A DNA stretch of 64,000 bases from Acidobacteriia bacterium UBA6623 (GCA_002433055.1 DJHJ01000026.1:25021-89020), one strand, 5' to 3'; shown: positions 24,949 through 34,732, counted from the first letter of the stretch. Notes: generated by a model not told the origin, from the letters alone. A program made the numbers and translations.

Positions 24949-26160
24949 ATGCAATTATTTCGCAACAACCGCATGTGGGGCACTCACGACTTAAAATCAT
25001 CATACGATGTAGTAATCATAGGAGCAGGTGTCCATGGGTTGGCTACAGCTTACTATCTCGGCAAACTGTTCGGAGTTCGCAAAATTGCGCTACTAGAAAA
25101 AGGATATCTGGGGTATGGAGCAAGTGGTAGGAACACTGCGATTCTGCGTTCAAACTATCGCACCCCCGAAGGTATTAAGTTCTACAACGCGGCTCTTAAA
25201 CTTTATGAAGGTCTCTCGTCAGAACTGAATTGGAATTTGCTTTTTACTCAGTGTGGTCATCTCACCCTCGGACATACCGACACAGCCGTGACCGGACTAC
25301 GAGTCCGGGCCGAAATGAACCAACTTCTTGGGGTCAATAGTCGCATCATTTTCCCCGCAGAAATCCAAGAGCTTGTTCCACATCTTGACTGTAGTGATCG
25401 CCCACGGTATCCAGTAATGGCTGCTCTCTATCATCCCCCAGGTGGCATTATCCGCCACGATGCAGTCGTGTGGGGATTAGCCCGTGCCTGTGATCGAATG
25501 GGTATCGAAATCCATCCAAAAACTGAAGTGACCGACATACAGGTCTCTCGTCGTCGAGCAGAACAAGTCATCACTAATCGCGGTCAAATTTCAGCGGATG
25601 TGATAATCAATGCAACGGCGGGTTGGGCCTCCACGATCGCCAAAATGGCCGGGGTTGCTATGCCGATTGTGTCGCATCCATTACAGGCATGTGTCACAGA
25701 ACCGCTAAAACCTTTCCTCGATACCGTTATCGTTTCTGCGAGCCTGCACGTCTACGTGAATCAAACGGGTCGCGGTGAGCTCGTCATCGGTTCGGAGATT
25801 GATCCCTACCAATCCTACAGCATGAAAGGAACGCTACCGACGCTGGAGCAAATGGCATCGTCCAGTGTTCAGCTGTTTCCACAACTCCACAACATTCGAG
25901 TTTTACGACAATGGGCAGGCATCTGTGACATGACACCAGATTTTGCACCGATCATTGGACTCTGTGACGAACTGGAAAATTTCTATATCGATGTGGGTTG
26001 GGGGACTTATGGATTTAAAGCTGCTCCCGCTGCCGGTCGATACCTTGCTGAATTAGTTGCAACAGGAAATACATCTGCTATCATTGCACCGTTCTCACCA
26101 GATCGATTTCGACGTGGAAGATTGGTTGGCGAAAAAGCAGCAGCAGCTGTCTCGCATTGA
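24949..26160 (+). CDS. mgdA: N-methylglutamate dehydrogenase beta subunit (sarcosine oxidase beta-like, SoxB family)
   Basis: The 403-residue FAD enzyme of the DAO/GlpO family has GAGVHG at 25-30, LLEKGYLGYGASGRN (about 48-62) where the flavin contacts lie, and a C-terminal WAGICDMTPDFAPIIG block. In the four-subunit enzymes this subunit oxidises the N-methyl-amino acid and channels the C1 unit to the alpha subunit. It starts six bases after mgdD, and the gmaS ribosome site lies across its stop. With gmaS next door, N-methylglutamate is the likely substrate. Confidence 0.85.
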   Translation: MQLFRNNRMWGTHDLKSSYDVVIIGAGVHGLATAYYLGKLFGVRKIALLEKGYLGYGASGRNTAILRSNYRTPEGIKFYNAALKLYEGLSSELNWNLLFTQCGHLTLGHTDTAVTGLRVRAEMNQLLGVNSRIIFPAEIQELVPHLDCSDRPRYPVMAALYHPPGGIIRHDAVVWGLARACDRMGIEIHPKTEVTDIQVSRRRAEQVITNRGQISADVIINATAGWASTIAKMAGVAMPIVSHPLQACVTEPLKPFLDTVIVSASLHVYVNQTGRGELVIGSEIDPYQSYSMKGTLPTLEQMASSSVQLFPQLHNIRVLRQWAGICDMTPDFAPIIGLCDELENFYIDVGWGTYGFKAAPAAGRYLAELVATGNTSAIIAPFSPDRFRRGRLVGEKAAAAVSH

Positions 26161-26168
26161 GGAAATAC

Positions 26169-27500
26169 ATGACATCGGAACAAGTCAAATCAAAAATTCA
26201 AAGTGATGGTATAGAGTATTTTTTATGCTCATTCGTTGAAATGGGTGGTGCCCCGAAAGCAAAACTCGTCCCAGCAACAAATTTTGACGAAATGTCCACA
26301 GATGGCGCTGGCTTTGCAGGCTTTGCTGCTGGTCATCTCGGTCAGGGGCCACACGACACCGACATAATGAGTATTCCAGATTTTCGTTCTCTCAGTATAT
26401 TGCCATGGCGACCTAATATTGCTTGGCTAGCTGGCAACCTACACGTGGACGGTCAGGCTTGGCCCTACTGTCCGAGAACGATTTTGTGTCAACAACTCGA
26501 CCGTGCAAAACAACAAGGCTACACGCTAAACGTGGGCGTTGAGCCGGAATTCATGTTACTCAAGCAGACTGAAGGACAATACCATCCCTGGGATTTAAAT
26601 GATCGACTGGAGAAACCCTGCTACGACTTGCGAGCGCTGAATCGTAATCTTGATTTAATGACTAGGATAATCGGATACATGCAGCAGCTCAACTGGGGGC
26701 CATATGCCAATGATCATGAAGATGCAAATTGCCAATTCGAAATAAACTGGGCATACAGTGACGCCCTCACAACAGCAGATCGCAACATATTTTACCGATG
26801 GATGGTACGAACTATTGCTGAAGAGGAAGGGCTCTGGGCAACATTCATGCCGAAACCATTTGCCAACCTAACCGGCAATGGCACGCACTACCATCTCAGC
26901 TTGTGGGACATCGACTCGCAAGAAAATCTTTTTTTGGATCCCAGCGACAAACTTGGATTGTCGGAGACCGCAAGATGGTTCATGGGTGGATTACTGCATC
27001 ACGCGAAAGCCTTGACCGCAATAACCTCACCCCTCGTCAACAGCTACAAACGCTTGACTCGTGGCTCACCAAGTTCCGGTGCTAGTTGGGCGCCGGTTTA
27101 TGTGACGCATGGCCCTTCGAACCGAACACAGATGATCCGCGTACCTGGGCCCGGGCGGATTGAAAACCGTACACCCGACGGTGCCGCTAATCCTTACCTA
27201 GCGTGTGCTGTTACATTGGCAGCGGGACTCGACGGCATAGAACGAAAGATCGAACCAGGTAAACCGAATGATCAAAATCTGTACGAAGCGTCAGAAGATG
27301 AATTGCGAAAACAAAAAATCGAAGTTCTACCTGATACCCTGCATGACGCCATCAATGAACTCGACAAAGATGACGTAATCAAAGAGGCCCTCGGAAGACA
27401 GTACGCAGATTACTACATCGAAGTGAAACGGGACGAATGGGCGCGTTATCACCAAAGTGTTAGTCAATGGGAAACCGAGAATTATCTACTGGTGCACTGA
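26169..27500 (+). CDS. gmaS: Gamma-glutamylmethylamide synthetase (GlnA-type, GlnT family)
   Basis: The 443-residue glutamine-synthetase-fold protein has the N-terminal barrel with FVEMGGAPKAKLVP, the VGVEPEFML metal site (about 121-129), and the active-site loop FMPKPFANLTGNGTHYHLSLWD. It ends with a GRIENRTPDGAANPYLA nucleotide region near 330-350. The GlnT branch includes gamma-glutamylmethylamide synthetase, which joins methylamine to glutamate with ATP. Full context (mgsABC and four mgd genes directly upstream) makes this function likely over plain glutamine synthetase. ATG 26169 with GAGGAA upstream is chosen over TTG 26157. The gene ends the cluster. Confidence 0.8.
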   Translation: MTSEQVKSKIQSDGIEYFLCSFVEMGGAPKAKLVPATNFDEMSTDGAGFAGFAAGHLGQGPHDTDIMSIPDFRSLSILPWRPNIAWLAGNLHVDGQAWPYCPRTILCQQLDRAKQQGYTLNVGVEPEFMLLKQTEGQYHPWDLNDRLEKPCYDLRALNRNLDLMTRIIGYMQQLNWGPYANDHEDANCQFEINWAYSDALTTADRNIFYRWMVRTIAEEEGLWATFMPKPFANLTGNGTHYHLSLWDIDSQENLFLDPSDKLGLSETARWFMGGLLHHAKALTAITSPLVNSYKRLTRGSPSSGASWAPVYVTHGPSNRTQMIRVPGPGRIENRTPDGAANPYLACAVTLAAGLDGIERKIEPGKPNDQNLYEASEDELRKQKIEVLPDTLHDAINELDKDDVIKEALGRQYADYYIEVKRDEWARYHQSVSQWETENYLLVH

Positions 27501-27532
27501 TGACTGCCAGCAACAAGTAATCGCCACATAGT

Positions 27533-28621
27533 ATGACGCATCACCCCGCTACCCTGTTTTCACTCCGAAAAATAGCACGGAGAGATTGTGTGCCATATTT
27601 AGCTGTTTCTGTAGTTATATTCTTAGCGCTAGGGTGTGAAAAAGGTCAGTACGTTGACAGAGTGGCAGCCATAAACAAACCCACCGCTGAACAAGCAGCC
27701 CTGCAATACTTTACTGTCGAAACGGATGCAGTACCATTGCCGCGTGGTGCTACCGCGAAAGATCGCCGTATAAAAATTAGTCACGATGGGAAGCTTGTCA
27801 CCGCACTGAGTCAAGGATTCCATAGAGCCTACCTGTACCCTATTTTCACCCCCGCCGGAGTAGCCCTCACAACTGAATCACCCATTGACCACCCACACCA
27901 TCAATCAATAACGATTGGCGCGGACCACTTTAATGTTTACTACCTCTACGCGACTGATAAGTTAGAAGAGGCTAACTACAATTTTTACGTAAATGAGACC
28001 TTTCAAGGTCGGTCCGCAGGTCGCATAGTAGCCATTGATTTCACCGCAACGGAAGTGGCATCGGATCATCTTCGTATCGTTCAACAACTAGAATGGCGCG
28101 GTGCGCAAGAATGGGGTTCACCCGCAGAGGGACGCCTATTAGCCCTAGAAACTCGGACAATTGACATATATATTCATAAAACAGTGAATATATTCGATAT
28201 CCAGTCTGCGTTGCGACCAGCAGAATGGGTACTCAGTATCGGACCGACCAGACACGCATACTTCACCATTCGGTTGGCTGATGGATTGCACGAGAGTGAT
28301 GGTGGCATGATTATAGATTCAGAAGGGCGTCGTGGTTCTGATGCGATAAACGGCCGTGTTTCTAAGTGGGTTGACTACTCAGGTCCTGCACCGCATGGTC
28401 GAGGCGCAGGTATCACAGTTTTCACTCATCCGTCCTTGGGTTCTCCCGCTTGGCATGTTGCTGAGTGGGGCACAATCACCGTCAACCCCTTGGCTCATTC
28501 TGCTAGAAAATTGGATCTTGGTGACGTCATGGAATTTTCCTTGCGCATTGTTGCTCATGATGGATATATCGACGAAATAGATATCGAAGACCTCTATGAT
28601 GCATTTATCAAACAGCAATAA
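27533..28621 (+). CDS. DUF6807 (PmoA-like) lipoprotein
   Basis: The 362-residue protein has a lipobox-like LALGC at the end of the signal sequence (Cys35). It follows the DUF6807 family pattern: GFHRAYLYPIFTPAG, then PIDHPHHQS (about 123-131) and EDLYDAF at the end. Some members are annotated PmoA, but that name is not evidence of methane monooxygenase. The function is unknown; a role with sugars is often guessed. It follows gmaS by 32 bases on the same strand and could be co-transcribed, though nothing in it links it to amines. Confidence 0.75.
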   Translation: MTHHPATLFSLRKIARRDCVPYLAVSVVIFLALGCEKGQYVDRVAAINKPTAEQAALQYFTVETDAVPLPRGATAKDRRIKISHDGKLVTALSQGFHRAYLYPIFTPAGVALTTESPIDHPHHQSITIGADHFNVYYLYATDKLEEANYNFYVNETFQGRSAGRIVAIDFTATEVASDHLRIVQQLEWRGAQEWGSPAEGRLLALETRTIDIYIHKTVNIFDIQSALRPAEWVLSIGPTRHAYFTIRLADGLHESDGGMIIDSEGRRGSDAINGRVSKWVDYSGPAPHGRGAGITVFTHPSLGSPAWHVAEWGTITVNPLAHSARKLDLGDVMEFSLRIVAHDGYIDEIDIEDLYDAFIKQQ

Positions 28622-28694
28622 ATAGAGACACGGTACCGATTTTATTTAAACAAACTACTTTCGTTGCGACGGCTGCCTAGCAGCACTTCAATTA

Positions 28695-30488
28695 TCACTC
28701 AACCAGGGGGTATTGTTGATGGAAGTCTGTTCTTTGTTGGTAGGCATACGCCAGTGCTAATGTCGTCGATTCCCCAAAAAGTCTCCCAGTGAATGTAATG
28801 CTAGTAGGAGTGCCATCAATTGTGCGAAATCCATTTGGGACCACGACAGCTGGATGCCCAGTAATGTTAGTAATTGTCAGGTTTGAACCAAAGCTTGGCG
28901 CGAGGTAGACATCAACGGAAAGCATCATCTCTTCCATTTTTTTCATGATCATCGTTCGAATACGGTTGGCACGGATATAATCTACTGCTGATGTCAGCTG
29001 CCCTACACGGAATACGGTTGGCCACGCTTCGGAGTCTTGACGGACCAATTGATCATCAGAGCCAGATCGCGTCACTTCATCAAAAGACGCGGCAGCTTCT
29101 GCTCTTAAAATGGTCCACACACTCTCAAGTGGGTACTCGTCAGGCAAGCTAATTGGCCGTAATTGGAATCCCATTTCACGACTCATCGTCTTCAAGGATT
29201 CGAGAGTTCGAAGATCGAAAGCAAGTGACTCCTTTTCGAGTTTTCGCTGTTCTGGATCCGTGACACCTATTATGCGACTCTCGTCAAATAGGGCATCGAC
29301 GTAACCCACCCGGATCGATGACCAGTTTATTTGACTTGGCCACTCGAATGGTTTTTCAACTGTGGTTGGATCACGTGGATCTCTACCATGCAGAGCACTA
29401 AAAACTAACCCGCAGTCATCAACCGAACGAGTAATGGGACCAATTTTATCCATACTCCAACAGAGTGTCATCGCTCCGTGCCGTGATACACGACCAAATG
29501 TTGGACGCAACCCAGACACGCCGCAACGGCTGCAAGGGGAAACAATACTGCCAAGTGTTTCCGTGCCGATAGTAAACCCAGCAAGCCCAGCAGCTGTCAC
29601 TGCGGCCGAACCGGCAGACGATCCACTCGACCCCTGGTCAAGCTTCCACGGATTGCGAGTTTTTCCCCCAAACCAAACATCACCCATTGCAAGAGCACCC
29701 AACGTGAGTTTGGCAATCAGAATTGCCCCCGCGTCTTCGAGTCGTTCGATAACGGCAGACTTCTGATCAAGTATTTGATCACGATATGGCTCTGCCCCCC
29801 AAGTTGTTGGATAACCGGGCAACGCAAAGAGGTCTTTTGCACCCCATGGAATGCCATGTAACGGGCCTCGATAATGCCCCGATGAAATTTCACGATCAGC
29901 TTGTCTGGCCTGACGTAAGGCATCTTCATCGAGATACGTGATGACGCACTTGAGAACCGGATCGAAACGATGCAGACGCTCTAAGTAGAGCGTGGTCAGT
30001 TCGACTGAAGATAGCCGCCTAGTAGCTAATAATTCAGCTAATTTTTTTATAGGAAGAAAAGCGAGTTTTTCGTCACTGGCCGGTCGTTCTATTTTGTGAA
30101 TATTTGTCTGTGCAGGCGCCAAGGGAATCTTTTGTCGAGGAGGAAGTGGTGCAGGTTTGCTGAAATTCTCGACATGAAACATGAGTGCGGGTGGGACATC
30201 ATTGTTGACAGAGACCGCACGAAGTTTTTCAAAACCCATAGTTGCACGGTTGATCTGCTCTAGCATCGTATTACGGTCATCGTCGCTAAACTGAACTCCA
30301 GCAATCCATTCGGCTTGACGAATCATTTTTGAAGTGACTACTCGTGATGGTTTCATTTGGGCGAATAACGCTCGTGCAAAAGTGGTCGAGCTAATACCAA
30401 GACCTAGTAGCGTTGCCAATATGGAACGGCGCGATGAATCACCGTGTAAATTTTTTGGATTAGAATGCACAAATTTAGAATGGGTCAT
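28695..30488 (-). CDS. Amidase signature family protein, Tat-type leader
   Basis: The 597-residue protein has a leader with SRRSILATLLGLG at about 19-31. The amidase core runs from about residue 150 to the end. It carries the Ser-cisSer-Lys triad: Lys in PWGAKDLF, Ser in GSSGSSAGS, and Ser in ETLGSIVSP. It hydrolyses an amide, and is related to GatA, but an exported, extended form such as this is not the tRNA-dependent enzyme. The extra N-terminal 120 residues are not recognised. It is convergent with the DUF6807 gene and downstream of tRNA-Arg on the same strand. Confidence 0.85.
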   Translation of the reverse strand: MTHSKFVHSNPKNLHGDSSRRSILATLLGLGISSTTFARALFAQMKPSRVVTSKMIRQAEWIAGVQFSDDDRNTMLEQINRATMGFEKLRAVSVNNDVPPALMFHVENFSKPAPLPPRQKIPLAPAQTNIHKIERPASDEKLAFLPIKKLAELLATRRLSSVELTTLYLERLHRFDPVLKCVITYLDEDALRQARQADREISSGHYRGPLHGIPWGAKDLFALPGYPTTWGAEPYRDQILDQKSAVIERLEDAGAILIAKLTLGALAMGDVWFGGKTRNPWKLDQGSSGSSAGSAAVTAAGLAGFTIGTETLGSIVSPCSRCGVSGLRPTFGRVSRHGAMTLCWSMDKIGPITRSVDDCGLVFSALHGRDPRDPTTVEKPFEWPSQINWSSIRVGYVDALFDESRIIGVTDPEQRKLEKESLAFDLRTLESLKTMSREMGFQLRPISLPDEYPLESVWTILRAEAAASFDEVTRSGSDDQLVRQDSEAWPTVFRVGQLTSAVDYIRANRIRTMIMKKMEEMMLSVDVYLAPSFGSNLTITNITGHPAVVVPNGFRTIDGTPTSITFTGRLFGESTTLALAYAYQQRTDFHQQYPLVE

Positions 30489-30740
30489 TGGGTTCCTAGA
30501 ATACGCTAATTAGTGACCAATTGAAGATATTAGGGTCAGTTGCGTAAGTTTTTAAAAACATAGGGTAGGCAATCACCAATTTCTGAACTACGGAGAACAC
30601 TCGTAAGAGAAAATCCAAAACTGTAGAGCATGACAATATTAATCACTGCACGAATTTGAAGTGTCTCTTAAATTTATTTCACTAAAAATTCTATAGGGGA
30701 AGTCGCATTGATAGGGTACAGAGGACTTCTTGAGGGAGGC

Positions 30741-30756
30741 TTACATAACTATGTAA
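30741..30756. repeat. Perfect palindrome touching the 3' end of tRNA-Arg
   Basis: TTACATA-AC-TATGTAA is a perfect palindrome with a 2-base centre, lying one base beyond the encoded CCA of the tRNA-Arg gene. No integrase or prophage lies beside it. It is too A/T-rich and tight-looped for a good terminator, and no T-run follows. Confidence 0.45.
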
Positions 30757-30757
30757 A

Positions 30758-30834
30758 TGGCGGGCGTGGAGGGATTCGAACCCCCGACCTACTGGTTCGA
30801 AGCCAGGCACTCTATCCAACTGAGCTACACGCCC
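30758..30834 (-). tRNA. tRNA-Arg (anticodon TCG)
   Basis: A clear cloverleaf: acceptor GGGCGTG/CACGCCC, D arm GCTC/GAGT, anticodon stem CCTGG/CCAGT (outer pair mismatched) with loop CTTCGAA, so anticodon TCG reads CGA. The T arm is GGGGG-TTCGAAT-CCCTC; discriminator G and CCA are encoded. Confidence 0.95.
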
Positions 30835-30989
30835 GTAGGTCCATTGTACCTTTCGGCTCATTCGTTCATAGCCCTTTTGGAGATGTAGTTACTCCAACAA
30901 AACCATCCAAACGAACATGGAAAAGCTATACTACGAGCTTTGCAAGTGTTGCTTGTGAGTTTTACAGTACCGTTTAGATATAACTTCCT

Positions 30990-31724
30990 ATGAAAGGCAT
31001 TGTTTTAGCTGGAGGCTTGGGGAGCAGGCTCGACCCATTGACTAGGGTCACGAATAAACATCTGTTGCCCGTCTACAACAAGCCAATGATCTATTACCCG
31101 GTTGAAGCTCTAGTGAATGCCGGCATAGAGGATATCCTAATTGTCACTGGCGGACGTAATGCTGGTGATTTTTTACAACTCTTAGGGAATGGTCATGAAT
31201 TTGGATTAAAGCATATCAACTACACCTACCAGGATGGAGAAGGTGGCATAGCCGAGGCTTTGAGTCTTGCAGAACACTTCGCTGAAGGGCAGAAAATATG
31301 CGTCGTCCTTGGTGACAACATCATCGAACACAATATATCTGAAGCAATAAATAATTTTCGCCAACAAGAACGTGGTGCACGACTACTGCTAAAAGAGGTC
31401 TCTGATGCACAACGATTTGGTGTCGCAGAAATCATTGATGGGCATATTGTTGGAATTGAAGAAAAACCCTCCGATCCACGTTCAAACTGTGCAGTAACTG
31501 GTATCTATATGTACGACAACACGGTTTTTAAAAAAATCCACACTTTATCTCCATCTCATCGTGGCGAACTCGAAATTACCGATGTCAATAACCTATACAT
31601 CGCGGAAGGCACACTGCAGTTCTCAATTCTCGATGGATGGTGGACCGACGCTGGAACAATCGAATCCCTCCTTCGAGCTAGTCAATTGATCGCGCGGACG
31701 GGTGCAAATAATACGGATAGCTAA
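30990..31724 (+). CDS. Short-form glucose-1-phosphate thymidylyltransferase-like nucleotidyltransferase
   Basis: The 244 residues start with the sugar nucleotidyltransferase signature MKGIVLAGGLGSRLDPLTR, with the uridylyl/thymidylyl-transfer loop including Lys in NKHLLPVYNKPM. GDN near residues 108-110 and EEKPSDP near 157-163 mark the metal and product sites. It makes an NDP-sugar, probably dTDP-glucose, for surface sugars. It is about 45 residues shorter than classic RmlA (about 290), matching the short form. No other rml gene is near. Its stop codon shares bases with the stop of the convergent MFS gene (CTAA). Confidence 0.85.
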   Translation: MKGIVLAGGLGSRLDPLTRVTNKHLLPVYNKPMIYYPVEALVNAGIEDILIVTGGRNAGDFLQLLGNGHEFGLKHINYTYQDGEGGIAEALSLAEHFAEGQKICVVLGDNIIEHNISEAINNFRQQERGARLLLKEVSDAQRFGVAEIIDGHIVGIEEKPSDPRSNCAVTGIYMYDNTVFKKIHTLSPSHRGELEITDVNNLYIAEGTLQFSILDGWWTDAGTIESLLRASQLIARTGANNTDS

Positions 31725-33010
31725 CTTCCGCTATTATGCGAACTCTTTGTATCCTCTCCCAGGTTGACTGCACGGTACCCCCCAATAGACTTAAAGTACA
31801 GCCAGAGACCTCCAAATATAAATATAAGAATTAAAGGGAAATAAGATACATGCCTAAATGCTGCAGCTGCACCTTCTGCGTCATACCACCCACCCATCAT
31901 AGGCAAAATAAATGCCACTGAGAGCATCCCCGTTGCGCCAATGATTGCGAGAAGGAAGGCGCCACCGTTCGGAAAACGCTCAGAGGTCACCCCCAACATG
32001 AATGGCCAAAAATATGTCGTCCCAACACCAAAAACGGTCGCCGCGACAAATGCTTGCCCAGGTGTTTCAACGTAGCTTAATCCGACTAAGCCAAGACCTG
32101 CCAAAATTGATGAGATTGTTAGCACACCCATGGGGGAGAAACGGTGAGCAATCGGGCCACCATAGAAGCGAAGCACGAACATTATTCCGGCTGTATATAC
32201 CAAAATCAAAATTCCACTCATGCCGGTCAGATTCGTTATGAGGGATGCAACCCATTGATTGGGTCCCAGCTCTGTCGCCGCCGTCATCCACATAGCAACC
32301 CACCACAGCAGGAACATCGGCCGTATTGCCTCACGAAGCATCTGTTTTGTCGACACACCGGCCGTTACTCGTTCCGTTGCTGGGAAAGCTTGGCCACGAA
32401 TCAGGTATGCATAGATAACAGCAGCAATCAGAATTAGTGACAGCTTAATTTGCCAACCAAGTGTTGTTGTCTGTGCCGACACATCGGCACTATCCAAACC
32501 CATAATTTTTGTGATTACGTACGCGGCCAATCCTCCAATAATCAGTCCACCCGGCCACCAGGCGTGCAGCACATTCATCCTGTGTGTTTTGTCGTCTGGA
32601 TAAAGCGTGGTACATAGAGGATTAATAACACCTTCCACAAGACCTTGAGCCAATCCCAGCGTGAGCATTGCTCCGTACAAAATAAGACACCCTGGATCCG
32701 CATAGAACGCCTCAACCGGACCGTCAGGGGTCGGCGCAAATAAAATGGCCACCACGGCAGCAATATAACCGAAACTTGACAGAAATAATAACCGCCGCAT
32801 ACCAAACCAGTCAACAAGCGAGCCGCCCACTAAAATTGAAACAGTGAACCCCCAAAAAGCTGGACTCAAAATGATGCCAATCTGTTCCTTAGTAAGTTGA
32901 AAATCCGCGCCGAGTGCATCTAGGATATCTCCGCGAATTGAAAACACCATTGATGTTGTGACAAGCGCCACACAACTTGCGACAAATAGACGGTTTCTGT
33001 TTTCGTACAT
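31721..33010 (-). CDS. MFS transporter
   Basis: The 429-residue protein has about twelve membrane helices. The MFS loop GSLVDWFGMRRLLFLSSFG (about 63-81) after helix 2 identifies the superfamily. The insert FAPTPDGPVEAFYADP and the later HAWWPGG are features of sugar-type (fucose permease-like) carriers, so a sugar or organic solute is likely; the substrate is unknown. ATG 33010 follows the divergent region shared with the TPR gene at 33101. Confidence 0.85.
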   Translation of the reverse strand: MYENRNRLFVASCVALVTTSMVFSIRGDILDALGADFQLTKEQIGIILSPAFWGFTVSILVGGSLVDWFGMRRLLFLSSFGYIAAVVAILFAPTPDGPVEAFYADPGCLILYGAMLTLGLAQGLVEGVINPLCTTLYPDDKTHRMNVLHAWWPGGLIIGGLAAYVITKIMGLDSADVSAQTTTLGWQIKLSLILIAAVIYAYLIRGQAFPATERVTAGVSTKQMLREAIRPMFLLWWVAMWMTAATELGPNQWVASLITNLTGMSGILILVYTAGIMFVLRFYGGPIAHRFSPMGVLTISSILAGLGLVGLSYVETPGQAFVAATVFGVGTTYFWPFMLGVTSERFPNGGAFLLAIIGATGMLSVAFILPMMGGWYDAEGAAAAFRHVSYFPLILIFIFGGLWLYFKSIGGYRAVNLGEDTKSSHNSGS

Positions 33011-33100
33011 TACTCCTCCGCCCCGAGATGGTATAAATACTCACATAACTTGTCAACTAATTAGATTGTTTCGGTTGACCACAAAGAAAGTAATACGCCC

Positions 33101-34732
33101 GTGGAGGGCTTTAGTAAACTAAATTTGGCTGGGTGCACTGTGTTTACAACTTCATCAGTTCGATCTCGATACACCATCCTAGTCCTAATCTATATTTTCG
33201 GTGCCGTATCGATTTCGAGTCGAGCACATGCGAACCAATTGGATTCCGACATCAGACTGTTCACCGTACTCGCCGCCATAAACCTCGCTGGATATGACAG
33301 TGGATTAAATGCGACAGCTGACACTTCATTGCGTCGTACAATCCGGGCTGACCTCAGCAATTTCCATGGATCGAGCAAGCAACGCCTAAGAGATTTTTAC
33401 GACCAGCACAAACTATCAGATCCAAGCAGCACACTGGCGCAATATGTTTCGTATGCGTTAATGTCCGACGGTCCACCCTCTTTCAAGCTCACTGCAAGCC
33501 TGCCAACAGAGTTACCTCCTGATGTCCGTCGAATACGTGGTTTTGGTTCGATCCTTGCCGAATTCTATAATCAGGCACCCATTGAACACTTATGGAATAA
33601 ATATCAAGGCTACTTCGATCGAGAAATAGCACGCTATCAGGAACCACTAATTGGTTCTTTATTTGAAGCCGCTGGCTACGTGCGTATTTCCCCCACTAGT
33701 CGCGAGGTTCAGAGCTTCCAGGTAATTTTCGACTTGCTTGGCGGCTCCAACCAGCTCAACATACGGAGCTATCGTGGCAATGTGTACGTCGTTGTGCACC
33801 CATCGAAACGTCTCTATGTCGATGAGATCCGTCACGCCTTTTTACTGCACCTCTTAGATCGCTTGGCTATCCGGAACAGTAACCATATCAGGGAAAAAAG
33901 TATTTTGTCGCGATTTGCAATGTTTGCCCCTGCTCTCCATGAAACATACAAGGCAAACTTTCAACTGCTTGTTTCGAAATCACTCGTAAAAGCGATCGAG
34001 GTGAGATTGGCTCGTCTTACCAGAACAGAACGCGCACTTCAGATTACTCAGAACCTACGAGAAGGTTACATCCTCACTCCGTATTTTTTTGACGCACTCG
34101 AACTTTATGAGAATCAAAGTGCGGACATGAAAATTTACTACTCGGAACTGATCGAGGGAATCGACTTGCAACACGAAGCACGGCGTCTCCAAAGTGTTGA
34201 GTTTGCCGAGACGGCAGCTACACGAACGAATCCGATAGTAGCCCAGCCTAAGAATTCAGAGGCCGATACTCTACTACGTCAAGGTGAACTTCTTTTGGCA
34301 GATCGGAAACCTCTGCAAGCTCAAAAAAAATTTAAACTCGCACTCACCAAAGAAGGTGGATCGAAACCTGATATTACCTATGGTTTGGCTCGTGCTTCTC
34401 TCGCTGAAGGAGATGCTGATTCGGCGGCGCGATTCTTTGAACAGACACTTAACTCATTCCCCGATCCTCATGTCGAAGCTATGTCTCACATCTATCTGGG
34501 ACGCATTGCGGACGTGATGGGTGCCCGAAAGGAAGCGATCGAACGGTATAAATTTGGCCTTGCCGTGCCAAATATTCCAGATGGGGTACGGGAACTGGCC
34601 ACGGCGGGACTGATGCAACCTTTCGGCGCAACGAATACATCGCCAACCCCGGAACCCGACGATGCTGATACCTATGATGACGAAGCTGCAGCATGGGGCG
34701 ACGAGGACGACTGGGACGAAGAGGAAGAGTAA
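33101..34732 (+). CDS. Exported TPR-containing protein with acidic tail
   Basis: The protein is 543 residues long from GTG 33101, with no ATG upstream of the hydrophobic segment. That segment (about 24-45) is a signal peptide ending in SRAHA. The middle third is not recognised. Residues about 390-500 form three TPR-like helix pairs (LLRQGELLLADRKPLQAQKKF and the following ones), and the last 40 residues are almost all Asp/Glu with Trp. It is probably a periplasmic scaffold. The gene at 34812 also encodes a TPR-like product. Confidence 0.65.
   Translation: MEGFSKLNLAGCTVFTTSSVRSRYTILVLIYIFGAVSISSRAHANQLDSDIRLFTVLAAINLAGYDSGLNATADTSLRRTIRADLSNFHGSSKQRLRDFYDQHKLSDPSSTLAQYVSYALMSDGPPSFKLTASLPTELPPDVRRIRGFGSILAEFYNQAPIEHLWNKYQGYFDREIARYQEPLIGSLFEAAGYVRISPTSREVQSFQVIFDLLGGSNQLNIRSYRGNVYVVVHPSKRLYVDEIRHAFLLHLLDRLAIRNSNHIREKSILSRFAMFAPALHETYKANFQLLVSKSLVKAIEVRLARLTRTERALQITQNLREGYILTPYFFDALELYENQSADMKIYYSELIEGIDLQHEARRLQSVEFAETAATRTNPIVAQPKNSEADTLLRQGELLLADRKPLQAQKKFKLALTKEGGSKPDITYGLARASLAEGDADSAARFFEQTLNSFPDPHVEAMSHIYLGRIADVMGARKEAIERYKFGLAVPNIPDGVRELATAGLMQPFGATNTSPTPEPDDADTYDDEAAAWGDEDDWDEEEE

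Noticed and set aside
27533..28621. Naming the DUF6807 protein as a methane monooxygenase subunit
   Set aside because: The PmoA label on this family is a database name; the sequence has no relation to the membrane monooxygenase.
28660..28694. GCTGC-CTA-GCAGC hairpin between convergent genes as a terminator
   Set aside because: Only five base pairs and no T-run on either strand.
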